A DNA stretch of 64,000 nt, taken from NCBI RefSeq assembly GCF_028453695.1, contig NC_135773.1, positions 4,154,001-4,218,000 on the forward strand, given 5' to 3'. The position numbers and the translations under genes were made by a program. The notes beneath the pieces are model-generated. The model worked only from the letters and a program-made list of their open reading frames with translations. It did no database searches and was not told where the DNA came from. The stretch is from Augochlora pura (Eukaryota > Arthropoda > Insecta > Hymenoptera > Halictidae). How positions within the stretch are numbered: position 1 is the stretch's first letter; every line of letters begins with the position of its first letter. Shown piece after piece: positions 22,538 to 35,102 of this stretch.

Positions 22538-22568
22538 GAGAGAGAGAGAGTCTCTCTCTCTCTCTCTG
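22538..22568 (+). repeat. Back-to-back (GA)n-(TC)n tract
   Basis: GA repeats (22538-22550) switch directly to TC repeats (22551-22568), forming a near-perfect inverted repeat with no loop. It can fold into a hairpin or cruciform. Confidence 0.9.
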
Positions 22569-23154
22569 TGTATGCGCTCGAAACTTTGAGAGCCGGGGAT
22601 TCGTACGGGAAAGGGGGCAGCATGGAAACTAGAAGCGGCGCGACGTTCCGCATCGGTTCCACGGACGGTTCCCCCCTCCCCCCGCACGGTTTCCACCGTA
22701 AGCCTCGATTATTTTGAACAACGGAGATCCCAATTCAATAATTCCGCCTCCGCGCGACGGCTCGCGCGACGCCCGGGCCCCGGGATTTATGGTTGCCCGC
22801 GATTTATCAACCGCCGACTAACTTCCGTCAAGCTTAGGGCTTGTTACGTACTGCGCGCTACGCGAAAGGGATAATGATGATTTATCGGCGATACAGCGCG
22901 GGGCAAGAGCGGCGCCTGGGTAGTTCGCCGAGTATCGACGTTCTCTATAGTTTGATACGTCGAATCGACGGTGTTGCGGCGAAAAATTATCGATCGATAA
23001 TTAAGTTCGCCTTCTGTAAGGAGAAATTAAGAACGGAGGTGATAAATATTTGTCGGGGTTAGTTGGAAACTGTATTGGCGGTCGTGTGTATTTGGACACC
23101 TGGTATATTTGGGTGATATTTTTATTTCGAGGATTTTCAGTTGAGGTGTGGAAT

Positions 23155-23329
23155 TCACCCTTTTTAGTGGAAGATATTTTAATTTGAAATCTAAAATATG
23201 TTTTCTATAATATTTCTAGTTTACATGATTTGCATTTTTTTACTTTTAAATTAAATTTTATACTGTCGTGATTATTGTGGAAAATGGTGTAGCAATTTTC
23301 AATGTCGCCACTCGAGTGAGAAGGGTTAA
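23155..23329 (+). mobile_element. Shortened family A TTAA element
   Basis: The right end CCACTCGAGTGAGAAGGGTTAA-type terminus (ending 23329) fits family A. On the left CACCCTTTTTAGTGGAAG, then ATTTTAATTTGAAATCTAAA, aligns with the A interior. The copy is about 65 bp shorter than usual, and the left TTAA is lost. Confidence 0.55.
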
Positions 23330-23676
23330 TTGAGGGCTTCTGTTGCAACGGAGATGATTCAGATAATTATTTGATCAGTGTAGTACTGTTTTTGATATAT
23401 TTATGTAATAATAATTAGAATAGATCATTGTACGATATAGTTTTGGTAGATTATTATTTTAATAATTAGAATAGAACGCAGCGATGGTTTTACAATTTTT
23501 GAGAATATGCAATCCGCAGTCAAAAACTTCTTAATAAATAAATCATCCGCAGTAACATTACCATACAGAAAAAGATTATTTATATTTCTGCTAGTACAGT
23601 ATAATAACTAAAAATTCTGTTAACAACCCTCCTGTATATAAAGTGTTACTATGGAAACAGTAGAGCACCCTTCATT
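23330..23676. other. AT-rich stretch, nothing recognised
   Basis: AT-rich, with ATAATAATTAGAATAGA occurring in two versions at about 23410 and 23460. No gene or element end. Confidence 0.5.
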
Positions 23677-23695
23677 TTAACCCTTCAAGGGTTAA
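23677..23695. repeat. 19-bp perfect palindrome made of two TTAA element ends
   Basis: TTAACCCTT-C-AAGGGTTAA is a perfect inverted repeat around one base. It equals two family A/B/E termini head to head with almost nothing between, as expected for a TTAA element that has lost its interior. Confidence 0.75.
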
Positions 23696-25053
23696 CATCG
23701 TGTTCCAGAAATTGCAAACACATCAATCACCTACATGATACATGATCATTATTCTTTTCTCCCATTATTCATGTTCTTCACAGATAATCTAGTCGTCCGA
23801 GGATCATGTTTCTAACACTTGAAAAAAAACCTCGTCGACAATGGATCAGAAGGATTTATTAATGGTTTGTTAAAGGATTATTAAATGATCTATCTGTTTT
23901 AGAAGCCGATAGATTCGTATCTCATTTTTTGTACTTGAAAAGTCTGAAGTCGCTGAAGTCTACTAAATTCCGTATACTTCATTGCTATGAAATAATTATA
24001 AATAATTATAAGAGACAAAGCTTCCACCAATAAGCCTAATTTATATATAGTAAATATATCTGTCCTAGCGTTAAATATTTTGTATTCTCATATTGACAGA
24101 ATAACTACCCCTTCACAGAACACGACCGAATAAATTTCTCAACTCCATCTTGGATAATAACAAAAATTGCGAGAGATTTAAACAAATATAATATCTTCCT
24201 ATTTAAAAATCGACTAAATACTCCAACAACAAAATTTTCAAAAATCTAAAAAGCGAAAGTCACCGATCCCGCAACTCGTTAATCTCGATCATTTTTGATT
24301 GAAGAACTATGATTCGTCAAGCGGCGCGGTTCTAATTGAATCAACGATTACTCGTCCACAATGATTTCTCGTTGGTTTTCCCGGGCCCGAGTCCCCCGAC
24401 CTCCTTTTCGCGCGTCGGTACAATTCCGATAATCGCGTCGCGCAAACGAGATTTCAATATCCGAGGTTAAGGGCGGCGAAGGTTCTAACGAAATTCGTCG
24501 AATTCCAATCGCGGCCGCTCGAGGGCTCGCAAAAGGGAGCGCGGAATACGCTGCGACAGAGTTTTTCCTTTTTTTCTCCAACCCCGCCGCGGAAGAACCC
24601 AGGGTGGTCCTCCTCAGGATCCGTCTGAACGCCTCTATTTTTCTCGGCTGCTCCTTTCGTTTTCCAGCTTCCGTTCTCGCCGCGTCCCCCGCGCGCTCCC
24701 CCGTTAAATCCGGACTTTATCCCTTTCCGTTCGCTCGGCCGATATTAGCCCGGCCGATTTTCTCCGAGGCTGCGCGCCCGTAGAAACATCCTGTCTCGCC
24801 AATTTCCGCCGTGGGAGCCGATGAATTTTCCAACCTTTTTCATATTTCGCCCTGTCGATGCTGAATTCGATTCTCGCGTTTTCTTTTCGCGGCGACTCGC
24901 GTGGTCATTTGGTGGACATCGTGAGTCAATTTGATGTTTAGGTTGCTTTAATCGTTAGATTACTTTAATCTCTACATTGTTGCATAGTGAGGCGATTTGG
25001 AAAATTAGGCGACATTTAGTCATTTAGTTGAGTTGATAGACTTTTTGAGATTA
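23696..25053. other. AT-rich then CpG-rich (24300-24900), no gene
   Basis: 23700-24280 is AT-rich. 24300-24900 is a CpG-rich island with a short minus-strand frame of no known family. Nothing else recognised. Confidence 0.5.
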
Positions 25054-25258
25054 TTAACACATTAAAGGCGGGGGTTCTTGACGAAAGTATGCTAGGCAAC
25101 GCTTCAAACCACAAAACATACTAAATACAAATGTAAAGTGCGCATGGATTGGGCATGGATTGCGCAATGAGGTTGCAAACCGTACTAATACGATTCCCGT
25201 CTTTAAGCTACAGTCGAGATAAATCGTATTACTACGACTCCCGCCCTTAATGTGTTAA
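25054..25258. mobile_element. TTAA element, family H (205 bp)
   Basis: Left TTAACACATTAAAGGCGGGG, right GACTCCCGCCCTTAATGTGTTAA-type terminus: inverted ends of about 19 bp inside TTAA sites. Single copy in this window. Interior has GCATGGATTGGGCATGGATT, a short direct repeat. Confidence 0.75.
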
Positions 25259-25961
25259 GATTTATTATAGATTTCTTGATATCAGAGGGTTGAATTAACA
25301 CAGAAAGAAGAGCCCAAAATTTTGATCAAAATCTCTCCTACAGAACACTGTTTTGAATAAAATCGACTTCGAAAGTTATCATCCCGGCACGCACAGAATT
25401 TACAAGAATCAGAAGCGGCCGAGTCATCGACGAACGCGTCAGCTAAAGGCACGCACGAATTTCGTTGAAATTCGATCCCGGTGCACATTTCAACAGGACC
25501 GCCGAATAAACTCGGAGTTCATTCGGAAAGAAAGAGAGAGGACCACGGGGCAAATTTTATTCCACATTCTCGACATACTTTTTTTTCCCCCCTCCGCGTG
25601 GATTCGTTCTTTCTCGATTTATGCTAGCAGACCGGTCGACCTTCTACGCGTTATATTGCTATCGAGTCGCGGTCCCGTTATTTCCCGTAACAAGGCTCGA
25701 GCATTGCTACCAATTAATACGGAAAACATTAATGTGCGGAATTTGAGCACGCTTCAGACATCGGGCGGCCCCTTTATTTTCAAACAGCTACTCGAATCGC
25801 GTACTTTCTGACCGTCGACGTTCGCGCAAACAGAATTTCGCGACCCAGTTCGACGAAGCCGCCGCCGAAAAGAAGGCCGCGAAGTGTATCGAACATTTTT
25901 GAATTTCAGAAAATCATACGCGACCGGTGATTTATAAAATCGAGAGGCACTGGATACACTA
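25259..25961. other. CpG-rich stretch with the longest uninterrupted frame; no gene supported
   Basis: A 152-codon + frame spans 25353-25811. I see no domain, signal peptide or family resemblance. A frame of this length is not surprising by chance in DNA of this composition over 64 kb. Confidence 0.45.
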
Positions 25962-26195
25962 ATAATGTTTTACCAACCGGTTATTCGGTCGTAAAACATT
26001 TACGTCATTATAGGCTGATAATAATAATAATGTTTCTTTAACATTAGCGTTAAACAATATTTATTTTATTTTTATTTTATCCATCGCAAAATATTTAAAG
26101 AATCATGTAATAATATAGGAGTTTACAGTGCGAAGACACATAGATAATAAATTATTAATTTGCCATGTTATAAAGCCGATTCGCTAAAGTATTAA
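25962..26195 (+). mobile_element. TTAA element, family C
   Basis: Left TAATGTTTTACCAACCGGTT (first base of the TTAA lost), right GATTCGCTAAAGTATTAA. The interior CATTTACGTCATTATAGGCT and ACACATAGATAATAAATTATT closely match the 27624 copy, 1.7 kb away. Confidence 0.8.
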
Positions 26196-26368
26196 TAACA
26201 ACAGAGTCGAAACATTATTTCGATTTATATTTAAATTTCTAAAATCGTCTTATAACATTTTTATTTCCGTGTAACAGTATCCTTTTAAATTTCTACATGC
26301 GCGAGCAGCGTACGCGAAATACGATAATGCTGTACAGGAACCGATGCAACATTATACGCGTACGCGTA

Positions 26369-26460
26369 ATGCGTTGTTTGCACATTGCAGCGATAATACG
26401 CGTCCTCGGAATGCGTTGTTTGCACATTGCAGCGATAATACGCGTCCTCGGAATGCGTTC
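26369..26460 (+). repeat. 42-bp tandem repeat, two perfect copies plus a stub
   Basis: 26369-26410 and 26411-26452 are identical (starting ATGCGTTGTTTGCACATTGC); the third copy breaks off after ATGCGTTC. The preceding 26353-26368 (ATACGCGTACGCGTA) is partly similar. Identity implies a recent duplication or ongoing length change. The 14-residue frame repeat is a by-product. Confidence 0.95.
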
Positions 26461-27525
26461 GAATTTTTTTTTTCGAGCGTCGTTCCTCGATTTCCATTGG
26501 CTTCTCAATAATGTTCAACCAAGCGATCCCGCGATATCGTTCTATATACGGAATTTGTTTTCTCGCCGGAGCGTTTCATTTCCGAATAATTTCTTCTCGT
26601 ATAAATCAAGCCGTAACTTTATGATCGTGAACATTGTTGTTCCGTAATTTCGCGGGATCGGGTATTCGTCTCTAGCTTTTTCATTACTTTGCGCGTTATT
26701 GTAGAATGATGCCCGGGCTGCATTGGCCTCGGCGAGACTTTCATTTCAATCGCGATCGGTAAATAATATCGAATTTCAGAAGTACGTACGATGAACGGAA
26801 ATATACGGGTGCAATATACCTTTCTGCACGCATTAAAAAAAATAACGCACGTAGATAGACGTACACACCTGCGAAATGTACGAAGTGTGCGAAATAAAAG
26901 CTATTTATTGCAATCGTTTAACGACGAAAACAAAATTTCGTGTCATTTTTATGAGGAAATATATATTCGCATAAATACTATAGTGTGGTTGTAACTGGAC
27001 GTTTATGCTATTTATGGTAAAATGGAGTGGTTTGTTATTTAGTTTGTTGTATAATTTAAAATAGTAGATAGATTAAGAGAATTAAAGGAAATTATTTGAA
27101 ATGTGTTATAGTGGAAATAATGTTTTTTAAAGGTAATATTGTTTGAGATTTAAAGGTTGTTGATCTTTTGTTTTAATAAGATTTTATATTTATATTATTA
27201 TAGTATTATAGTTAAGATTAAGACGAATCTAATGACCTATATAATATGACTGTTGTGTGACCTTCAATATGAATAAATTAAAGTTAAAATAAATATTGAA
27301 TATGAATGTTCAAATATATGTTTCTCCAAACCTACTTTAACAAATTCAGTGATCTATATCTATGACCTAAAATATAGATTATTTTTCTAAATCTCTTATA
27401 TAACATGTTTTCCCTAACCACAATTTAACTCGGTATATAAACGGTACTAGAATTGTGTAATGTGAACTGTTGAACACTGCAACGTAATACGAGCTGTTTA
27501 TATTGTAACCTAGAAACATACATTA
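26461..27525. other. Unique sequence, no gene
   Basis: 26461-26800 is moderately GC-rich; 26990-27460 is AT-rich. No exon, RNA gene or element end recognised. Confidence 0.5.
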
Positions 27526-27600
27526 TACAGGGTGTCTCAGGTAAAAGAGGCACATTGACATAACCTAAATATACATTATCGTGAATATCACGGAAAGCAG
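27526..27600 (+). mobile_element. Solo end of a CAGGGTGTC-type element
   Basis: TACAGGGTGTCTCAGGTAAA resembles the terminus of the fold-back family (12486, 45381), but neither the family arms nor a second end follow before family C begins at 27624. The right border is arbitrary. Confidence 0.35.
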
Positions 27601-27623
27601 AGGTGTTTGGCGGTGACATAACC

Positions 27624-27864
27624 TTAACACTTTACCGACCGCATATTCGGCTGCTTAACATTTACGTCATTATAGGCTAATAATAATAATATATCCATAA
27701 CATTAGCGTTGAACAATGTTTATTTTATTTTTATTTTATCCACCGCAAAATATTTAAAGAATGATATAATAATTTAGGAGCTCACAGAGACAAGACACAT
27801 AGATAAATTATTATTTGCCATGTTATAAAGCCGATTTATATTCTACCGATCGCTAAAGTGTTAA
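27624..27864 (+). mobile_element. TTAA element, family C (241 bp), best-preserved copy
   Basis: Left TTAACACTTTACCGACCGCA, right ACCGATCGCTAAAGTGTTAA, with TTAA on both sides. The 15-bp ends are near-perfect inverted copies. Interior nearly collinear with 25962-26195. No coding capacity. Confidence 0.9.
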
Positions 27865-29144
27865 TAACAAATTTCAAAATCATAGAAAATATTTATCTTG
27901 CATCAAAATCCACAATCTAATTATATTACCTTATATCATCTAAGACAGCGAACCTTGATCGCCCGAATAAAACGTAATATCGTCTCCGTATCATGAGAAA
28001 ACCGCAGAAAGCGTTCTACTTTTATTCCCCCGATTTTCGAAAAGCCACGAGCGTCGCGAACGTCGTCGAGACGCTTCAGGGCAACGGGGATATAACACAC
28101 TACACCGAATGTTTCGCGATCGTTACGCAGGATCAGTTCGTGACCCGACCTCCTCCGGTTCGATTTAAGAAAACCGCGATGCAAGGCAGACGCATGGTTG
28201 CAGGAGGGAAAAAAGATTCGCCTCGTTAGTCCGAACGAGGGATCTCGACTTCGCATGTCGCGCCGGCTGCCCGGATAGAATCGAGACGATCGTTTTCATT
28301 CCGGTTTTCAAACGGCCGGGCTCTCCCCCCTCCCGACATTTTCCGCGGCGATGCTGGATTTATCGGGCACGGGTAGCTGCCACGGAATTTTCAATCTCCC
28401 GGCAATTATACGTCTTCTCGCCTTGCCCCGACGCTTTTTCACGTTCCTCCCTTTGTACCGGGTTGGCATCGATACGGCTGCCATTCCTCCCCGATGAACG
28501 CCAAGGAATCACCGGAGGAAGATCCCGTGACATTCTCCGGCGGCGGCGAAAAAATACCGTCAAATTCCCCTGGTCGCGGCGACGGCGAACCCTTTCGATT
28601 CATGGGGGCGTCGTTAAAATTCCCTGGCGATATCGCATGTGCGATAATTTACTCCGCGGTCGAATTCCCTTGACATAACCTCGAAATTAATGCTGATAGC
28701 GTACAATGCTGATTGGAAGAAGGAGTTTTACTAGCATTTTTTAAATTCAATTTTAGATACAAGATAACTGAAAAAAGGATTAACTGGAAGACGAGTGCTA
28801 TAGTTTATTTTTCGAGATGAAAATAAAAAGTGGAGGAAAAAGCATTAGCACCCAAAGTAACCATAAAAGTATAGTATGGTATACAATATACATGCAATTA
28901 TAGCACAAATTATTAAATAAAATACAAGACAGTGGAGACGTTGACAGAACTCTTAACTATATAGTTAATTTAAATATCAATCTATTATAATTAATCTAAG
29001 GAAACGTCTACCATAATTCAAATTTTTATCTAAGATCAATTAGTATTTAAATCTTTCTATATCGTTTCTTTATCGTCAACTTACTAAAATCAATAAAAAA
29101 CAGAAATACACTTCTATTAAACTTCTATAATTTATAATATAAAT
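27865..29144. other. CpG-rich 27950-28680, AT-rich after; no gene
   Basis: Overlapping frames of ~65-105 codons on both strands in the CpG-rich part show no domain. 28690-29144 is AT-rich. Confidence 0.5.
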
Positions 29145-29395
29145 ATAGTCTATAATATATAAAATACATAATCTACAATATATAGAATACATAAAATCTA
29201 TAATATATAAAATACATAAATTCTATAATATATAAAATACATAAATTCTATAATATATAGAATACATAAATTCTATAATATATAAAATACATAAATTCTA
29301 TAATATATAGAATACATAAATTCTATAATATATAAAATACGCAATCTACAATACATAAAACACATACCACATAATATATAAAATACGTACCACAT
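29145..29395 (+). repeat. 25-bp AT-rich tandem array
   Basis: About eight units of AAATTCTATAATATATAAAA plus TACAT (with A/G variation), flanked by more diverged copies (CAATCTACAATATATAGAAT and CACATAATATATAAAATAC types). Minisatellite. Confidence 0.9.
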
Positions 29396-29982
29396 AATAA
29401 AGTTCCAAACCAACATATAAGAACAATTTTCACTCAAGCTCCTCGATGCATGTCATTGGCCCGACCAACTTCGGTATAATGCCACGTGAAACAAAAGGTC
29501 CTGGCCCAAGAATCAACATCAATCAGGTGTGCCGCAGCTGCGTCGCGTAATCCACGACAACAGAGATCCATCGACCAATCAGCGGAACGCGTCCCCGATG
29601 ACACGCAGGGATCCGAGAAGTGGTCCGCAAGAGAAGTGGCGCGACGTGGAACCGAACTCATCACGGCGTGCTGCTGCGCCGCACCCGACGTTACCAAAGG
29701 ATTCCGCGAGCGTTTCCGGTCGTCAAAGCGAAGTGGCTGCCGCTGTACTTAGGTACACTGCACACTTCGCTGAAAATTGGATCTTAGGAGCGGGCGTCTA
29801 ACCAAGAGGGATCCGCACGGTAATCCTCGGGCTGGCTTCCGGCTGGCGTATCCGCGCGGCGCCGCTTTGGAATCAGATTCGTCGACCCCGAATTCGGCGA
29901 GAGCCGGTGCCGCGACGGAAACGGCTAGACGCGGCGGGAAGACGTCCAAGTTGCCCTCATTGATTACGAGACTCTGGGTTTA
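29396..29982. other. CpG-rich island, no gene
   Basis: 29440-29980 is CpG-rich with three overlapping frames on the + strand and one on the minus. None carries a recognisable domain. Confidence 0.5.
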
Positions 29983-30395
29983 TTAACGGTTTATCGATCG
30001 GTAGACTATAGAACAGATTTTTCTCTTGATCGATAGCCTGTGAATCGGTTGTCAGGACAATGAATAATTTATTATCTATTATTGAAGTTAAGGTGCTGCT
30101 ATAAATTATCATGTCATTATATTATCTTTAAAATATTAGACACCTTTGGCGATAAATAAAATAAGTAATTACTCTGCAGTGACATAAATTTTTACGAATA
30201 GCCGGTCAATAATTTATTATCTATTATTGGAGTAAAGGTGCTAACACAAGTTCTCATAGTGTTATATCATCTTTTAAATATTAGATACCTTTCACGATGT
30301 GTAAAATAAATAATATAGAAATAAAATAAATAGATTCAATTACTATGTAATGACATAAATGTTTACAGTCGAATGACCGGTCGATAAAGTGATAA
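29983..30395 (-). mobile_element. TTAA element, family C, with internal duplication
   Basis: Left TTAACGGTTTATCGATCGGT, right GAATGACCGGTCGATAAAGT; the strong C end is on the right, so orientation is reverse. The block CAATAATTTATTATCTATTA and the AAGGTGCT that follows occurs twice (near 30062 and 30207), explaining a length of ~413 bp instead of ~240. The right TTAA is degraded. Confidence 0.65.
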
Positions 30396-31410
30396 AATAA
30401 CATTCGTTATTGGTCTTCCTCTTTCCCCGGCTCATCTTCGTTTCGACGAAGAATCGATCGAAAAGTGGATTCAGCAAATGGCATTCGGTTTGACAAGAAC
30501 TATCGTGGTAACGGAAAGATAATACTCTCCTTTGTTTTATAAAATTTTAGCAGCCTTCTTCTTCTTCGCTGCTATTGCTTTTCGTTTTGAAATCTCTTAT
30601 ATAATGCAAGAAGAACTCTTTTGCTTAATTAAGTAAAATTAAGTCGATGTTTCAAGGATGTTAGATATTTTATTTGGAGTACTGTGAGAAGAGATGGTGC
30701 TATAATAATATGACTTTTATTTAATGATTAAATTCAATGTTAAAATAATTTACAGTCAACCTAATTTATAGTAACTTTAAAATTGACTTCACTCGCCTTT
30801 TTAAAACCCTGACATCTATACGTCATATTTTAAAAATATAATACAAATATGATGTGATAAATTTGGTTTCGATTAATATTGAATGCTTCCATTGTCTTAA
30901 CATCTTGTTAAAGTTATTATATACAATTTTAATATTCAGTTAAAAATACAGAAAAAATGCTCTCTAGTCAGTACGTTACTTAACAGAACAAACTAAAAAG
31001 CACTCGTGATACGATAATTATAAAATAACTTCCCAAAACGATACAAACCGAAGATTCAGAAACTACCCCCTTCGCATTGTTCCTAACTAGAAATTAATAC
31101 AGCACTGTCTTCCCATTACACAAACGAGTCTTACATTGTCACGTCGAATCATCCCTTGAATTCTTTTCCACCTGTTGCTGAGCATCCTGAGCAATGGCAC
31201 GAACTATGAACGCACGGACGCGGGGTCATAACTCTTTCGCGGATTTCGCGCAACATTAAAGGAGGTTCGACGGAATATTTCTTTCGCCACTTGAATCCCA
31301 TTAGTCACCGACCGTCCCCTCTTCCGATCCGAAATCAGCTTCCAACGCCAATTTGAGAAGGCAACAGGCTCTCTCGACGGTAATCACCGCCGCCGCAAGA
31401 AAGGAATAAG

Positions 31411-31448
31411 GAGAAAAGAGAGAGAGAGAAAGAGAGAGAGAGAGGGGG
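31411..31448 (+). repeat. (GA)n microsatellite
   Basis: GA tract ending in a G run, inside a CpG-rich island; a further G-rich run follows at about 31664-31680. Confidence 0.95.
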
Positions 31449-32172
31449 GAAAAGAACGATCTCTCTCGACGAAGTCGTCGAAGTCTCCTGGCAATCGGAG
31501 CGGATAGAAGCAGACGCGTCGACAAGAGAAATAAGACGAAGTCGGAGGCGATAAGATTGCCGCGAGGAAGATTTTTCTAGTCAGCAATTAGCAGGCTGGC
31601 TGATCTCTCGCTTCCGGGGAGAGATCTCTTGGCTCCGTCTTTTGTTGTCGGGGATTCAGCGGCAGGGAGGGGAGGGGGGCGTAGAGTGATGGATTCCCGG
31701 CTGAATTGGAAGCATCGATTGTTCGTCGAGAGGAACGGGGCCCGGTGAACAAAAGAAGTGACGCGTTTAATGAGAAATTTACTTGCGGACGATAAGAGCC
31801 GTCGCGGTGGTAGCTGCGACGTAGACGGAAATACCGAAATATCGATCTCTACGGAATTGCTTTTTAAAGGCGTTCCTTTCGGGAATAATGAAATGTTCAA
31901 ACTGTTTTCAGGTTAAATCAATTAAATGACGGATAAAGAAGCGCTACTTAATTCTTCCTTTTTAAATTTGACCTCGATTAGCTTTGTTTTTCGTATCTGC
32001 AATTAGGCCGTGAATATAGCTATTAAAACACGCGCTATGTAATTTCTTTGTTTCACTTTTATATTGTGATATCATTTTTGTTCTTTCTTTTTATATGCTG
32101 CTTATAAGGTTAGTCCGAATTATGTACGTCAACTCCGTGTAACTCGAAAGGCCTTACTAGCCCGTTAATAAA

Positions 32173-32183
32173 GAATAATAATA

Positions 32184-32227
<44 letters not shown>
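32173..32227 (+). repeat. (AAT)n microsatellite
   Basis: About 55 bp of AAT/ATA repeats with one interruption. Confidence 0.95.
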
Positions 32228-32228
<1 letters not shown>

Positions 32229-35102
32229 CATTTGATATAAAAACGATTAGAGAAAATATATGAATTCTACCAGAAAATTATGTCCATAATTTTATTTGCG
32301 ATATATATTTCTCAAAAATGATATTCATAAATCACGCTGGCAATAGTTGCGATTGTATTAAATTATTATAATAATACAATAAATATTAGGTGCATACAAA
32401 ATTAATTCTCATCTTTCTTTTTCAGAACAGATAGAATTTTTTGACAGACCTAATATTTTTCGGATTTAAAAGCTCAGTTGCATTATTTCCAACGCGCCAG
32501 TCGAAATACTCGCGTATTAAATATCGAGCACGGTGAACAGTTTTCCGTATTAAGAATTTAGCCGGCAATGCCCGGGAACGTGAAAAATAGAGACGAGGCT
32601 CATTCTAATTTCATGATGGAACGTGCGACGCCCCGGCGTTCTTGGCAACGGCCTCGGTTATCGCGGATCCTGGCTCCGTGCACTTGTTCAATATTTCCTC
32701 ATGTCCTCTCTAGAAAAACCGTATTCCGGATCTTCTCTCGACCGTCACGTTCGCAATTTGTCTTGCAGCTTTCTTCGAAGTTCAGGGCGCCCTTCTTGCG
32801 GGAAATGCTTCCACGAAGCGGAGACAGAGACCTCAAGGGGGGAGAGGGATATTCGACTTCTTCTTAGCCGGGTAGACGTTGCCGCGAATTATCCAAATAG
32901 TCGGCCACGAAGCCGCCGGCTAGCTCGCCGGTGCGGAACGGCGAGGACGCTGCGGCGAAAGTTCAATTCATTAGGAAATTCCGTGAGCGAATGATTCCGG
33001 GCATCGATCCGGGCGGTACCGACGTCAAAGAGACAAATGGGGTGGGATAGGACTGGGGGGGAAAAAGACGGGAACCCGGTGGACGTGACGTTTCAGACGG
33101 TCTCCTCGACGGCAATTAAGCACATGCTCCCGTCTTTGCCGCTTCCTCTCTGCGCACGTTTCTTTCTTTCATATCTGCGGGGTTTTGAGTCGTCGCGCCG
33201 CAAAATGGGGCGGTACGCGTCGTTGAACAGTCGGATAGTTTCTACGGTGACCATGGACTTTATTGGAGATACTGTATTTGTCAAATGGAACGATTTTTTC
33301 CGCTCGGTTTTGTCGTATAATTGAGGCATTTATTTTGATAGTGGCTCGAGTTTATTTATATTAAAATTATTTATATTAATATATATTATCTACATTAAAA
33401 TTATTTATATTAATATATATATTATGTATATTAAAATAAAAAATATTAATATTTGATAACATGGTAGTAAAATGTTTTTTTTTTTTTGTACCTAAGGTTT
33501 ATTGCGTTTCAAAGGCTTTTCTGATATGAAATTATATGTAACTACAAATTTAATTATTAAAATAGCTAGCTCGATGGTTTTGAAAAATAGACTTAGATTA
33601 CTTTATAAATAATTTATACTCAATTAGTGGAGCTGTTACTTGTAAAAATTATTATATGTAATATCAAGTATCAGATTATTCAAAAAGAAAGAAATAGGCA
33701 TAAATATAATTTAACAGGATATAATTTCTTTTTTGTAAGTGTAACGTCGTTTAGGACAGTTTTATAAAGAAATAACGAATTGGTAGATATTTCATCCTTA
33801 AACTTTGCTTTTAGCCAATATTTACACGGAAGGCAATTTTTGAGTTTGACAACTACGTGTGTCAATAGAAACGACACGAAGTTTTTCAGTTTTGACGATT
33901 TATTGAAGAACCCGATACCACGAATGTAATTCGGTGTTATTGCCAACTTGAAAGGCTTCGAATACCAAATAGTAGTAGAATTGTCAAAAAATGCCAAAAG
34001 TGGTTAAAAATACCAAACAATACTAAAAATACCATAAAATGCCAGAAGTGCCAAAAGATTCTAAAAATACTAAACAATGATAAACAAAAGACGACGCATT
34101 AAATAACCACAATATAAATCCACAATTTCAAACCTTGTTTCATTCTCTCTAGAAAATGATTAAAAACCATGTTGGAAAAGCTCCATTAACTCAACTAATA
34201 TTTCTCATTGCGCCGTGAATGTTTTCGAAACATTGTGCTTATTATACTAACGCGTAAAATATTGGAATTGTTAATAAAAACTGGGTCGAAGGCTCGCCGG
34301 ACGCATTACTGTACTTCGGAAGTGAAATGAGTCAGTATTTTATCAGACATGGGAAAAACAGAATGATTGATATTGAGGTAGCCTGTATCATGGTTCGATC
34401 TAACAACATTGTCCGGTGAACCAAACGTAAACGATCATGCCATTTGTCATTATATACACACATATACACATTATATGCACGTCTACCTGCTCTAAATATT
34501 TTATCTAATTTTTTATCGAAATAATAACAAGTCGCAGATATTGTGAAGCACCTAGAACGATTTTCATATTTATCATGGGATTGTGTGCATTATTATTGAC
34601 ACTATCGACGTAGTGTGGAACATCTTCACAATGTTTGCCTTTCGTTCAAGCAGAATAGGTCACCATCTCCTATGTATAGTGCTTGTTTCTCAGTCAAGTA
34701 GAGTATGTCAATGTTTGGCGTGCGAGGTCCATTGAGAATGTCCAATGCGTGGATTCCCATCGCGCGTCACTTTATGGAATTGGCAGCTATATTTATTGTC
34801 CTTTCTTGATTTGTTCTTGACGTGTAATATCGGGTAGCAAAAAAGACAATTCCTTTTGCATTATATTTAGTTTTCCAGGTGTACGATATTAATAGCAAAG
34901 TTATTAATAGTTAGAAGTAATTGTGGATGTTATTCGAGTTTCGCATTGACTTTAAATTATATTTATATATACAATTAATATTATTGCGACTAAAGTCATC
35001 TAATAAGCGTTATAACATGTCATCAACTAATCTTATTTTCTTCAGAAACTAATTCTTAATATTTATTTTTATCAATAATTTTAATGGCATTTATTTTACG
35101 AA

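Larger units (their letters stand above)
22057..23154. other. CpG-rich island with GA tracts, no gene
   Basis: Contains the near-palindrome GTCGTCGTACGACAGC (22064 region), an E-box CACGTG near 22299, and two GA tracts listed separately. A 149-codon frame at 22268-22717 runs through those tracts (Arg-Glu repeats), so it is not a credible gene. Confidence 0.5.
30396..35102. other. Long gene-free stretch: CpG-rich 31150-31880 and 32530-33330, otherwise AT-rich
   Basis: Microsatellites are listed separately. 33345-33440 holds a short AT tandem (TTAAAATTATTTATATTAAT). 33985-34080 is rich in repeated TACCAAA/TGCCAAAA words. A 105-codon minus-strand frame (33680-33997) is unusually long for such AT-rich DNA but unrecognised. 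No RNA gene or transposon end found. Confidence 0.45.

Noticed and set aside
22268..22717. 149-codon frame rich in Arg-Glu and Ser-Leu
   Set aside because: Generated by GA and TC microsatellites.
25353..25811. 152-codon open frame on the + strand
   Set aside because: No domain, signal peptide or family resemblance; this length is expected by chance about once in a window of this size and composition.
26369..26460. Direct repeats that might suggest a CRISPR array
   Set aside because: The copies are directly adjacent with no spacers; this is an ordinary minisatellite in a eukaryotic genome.
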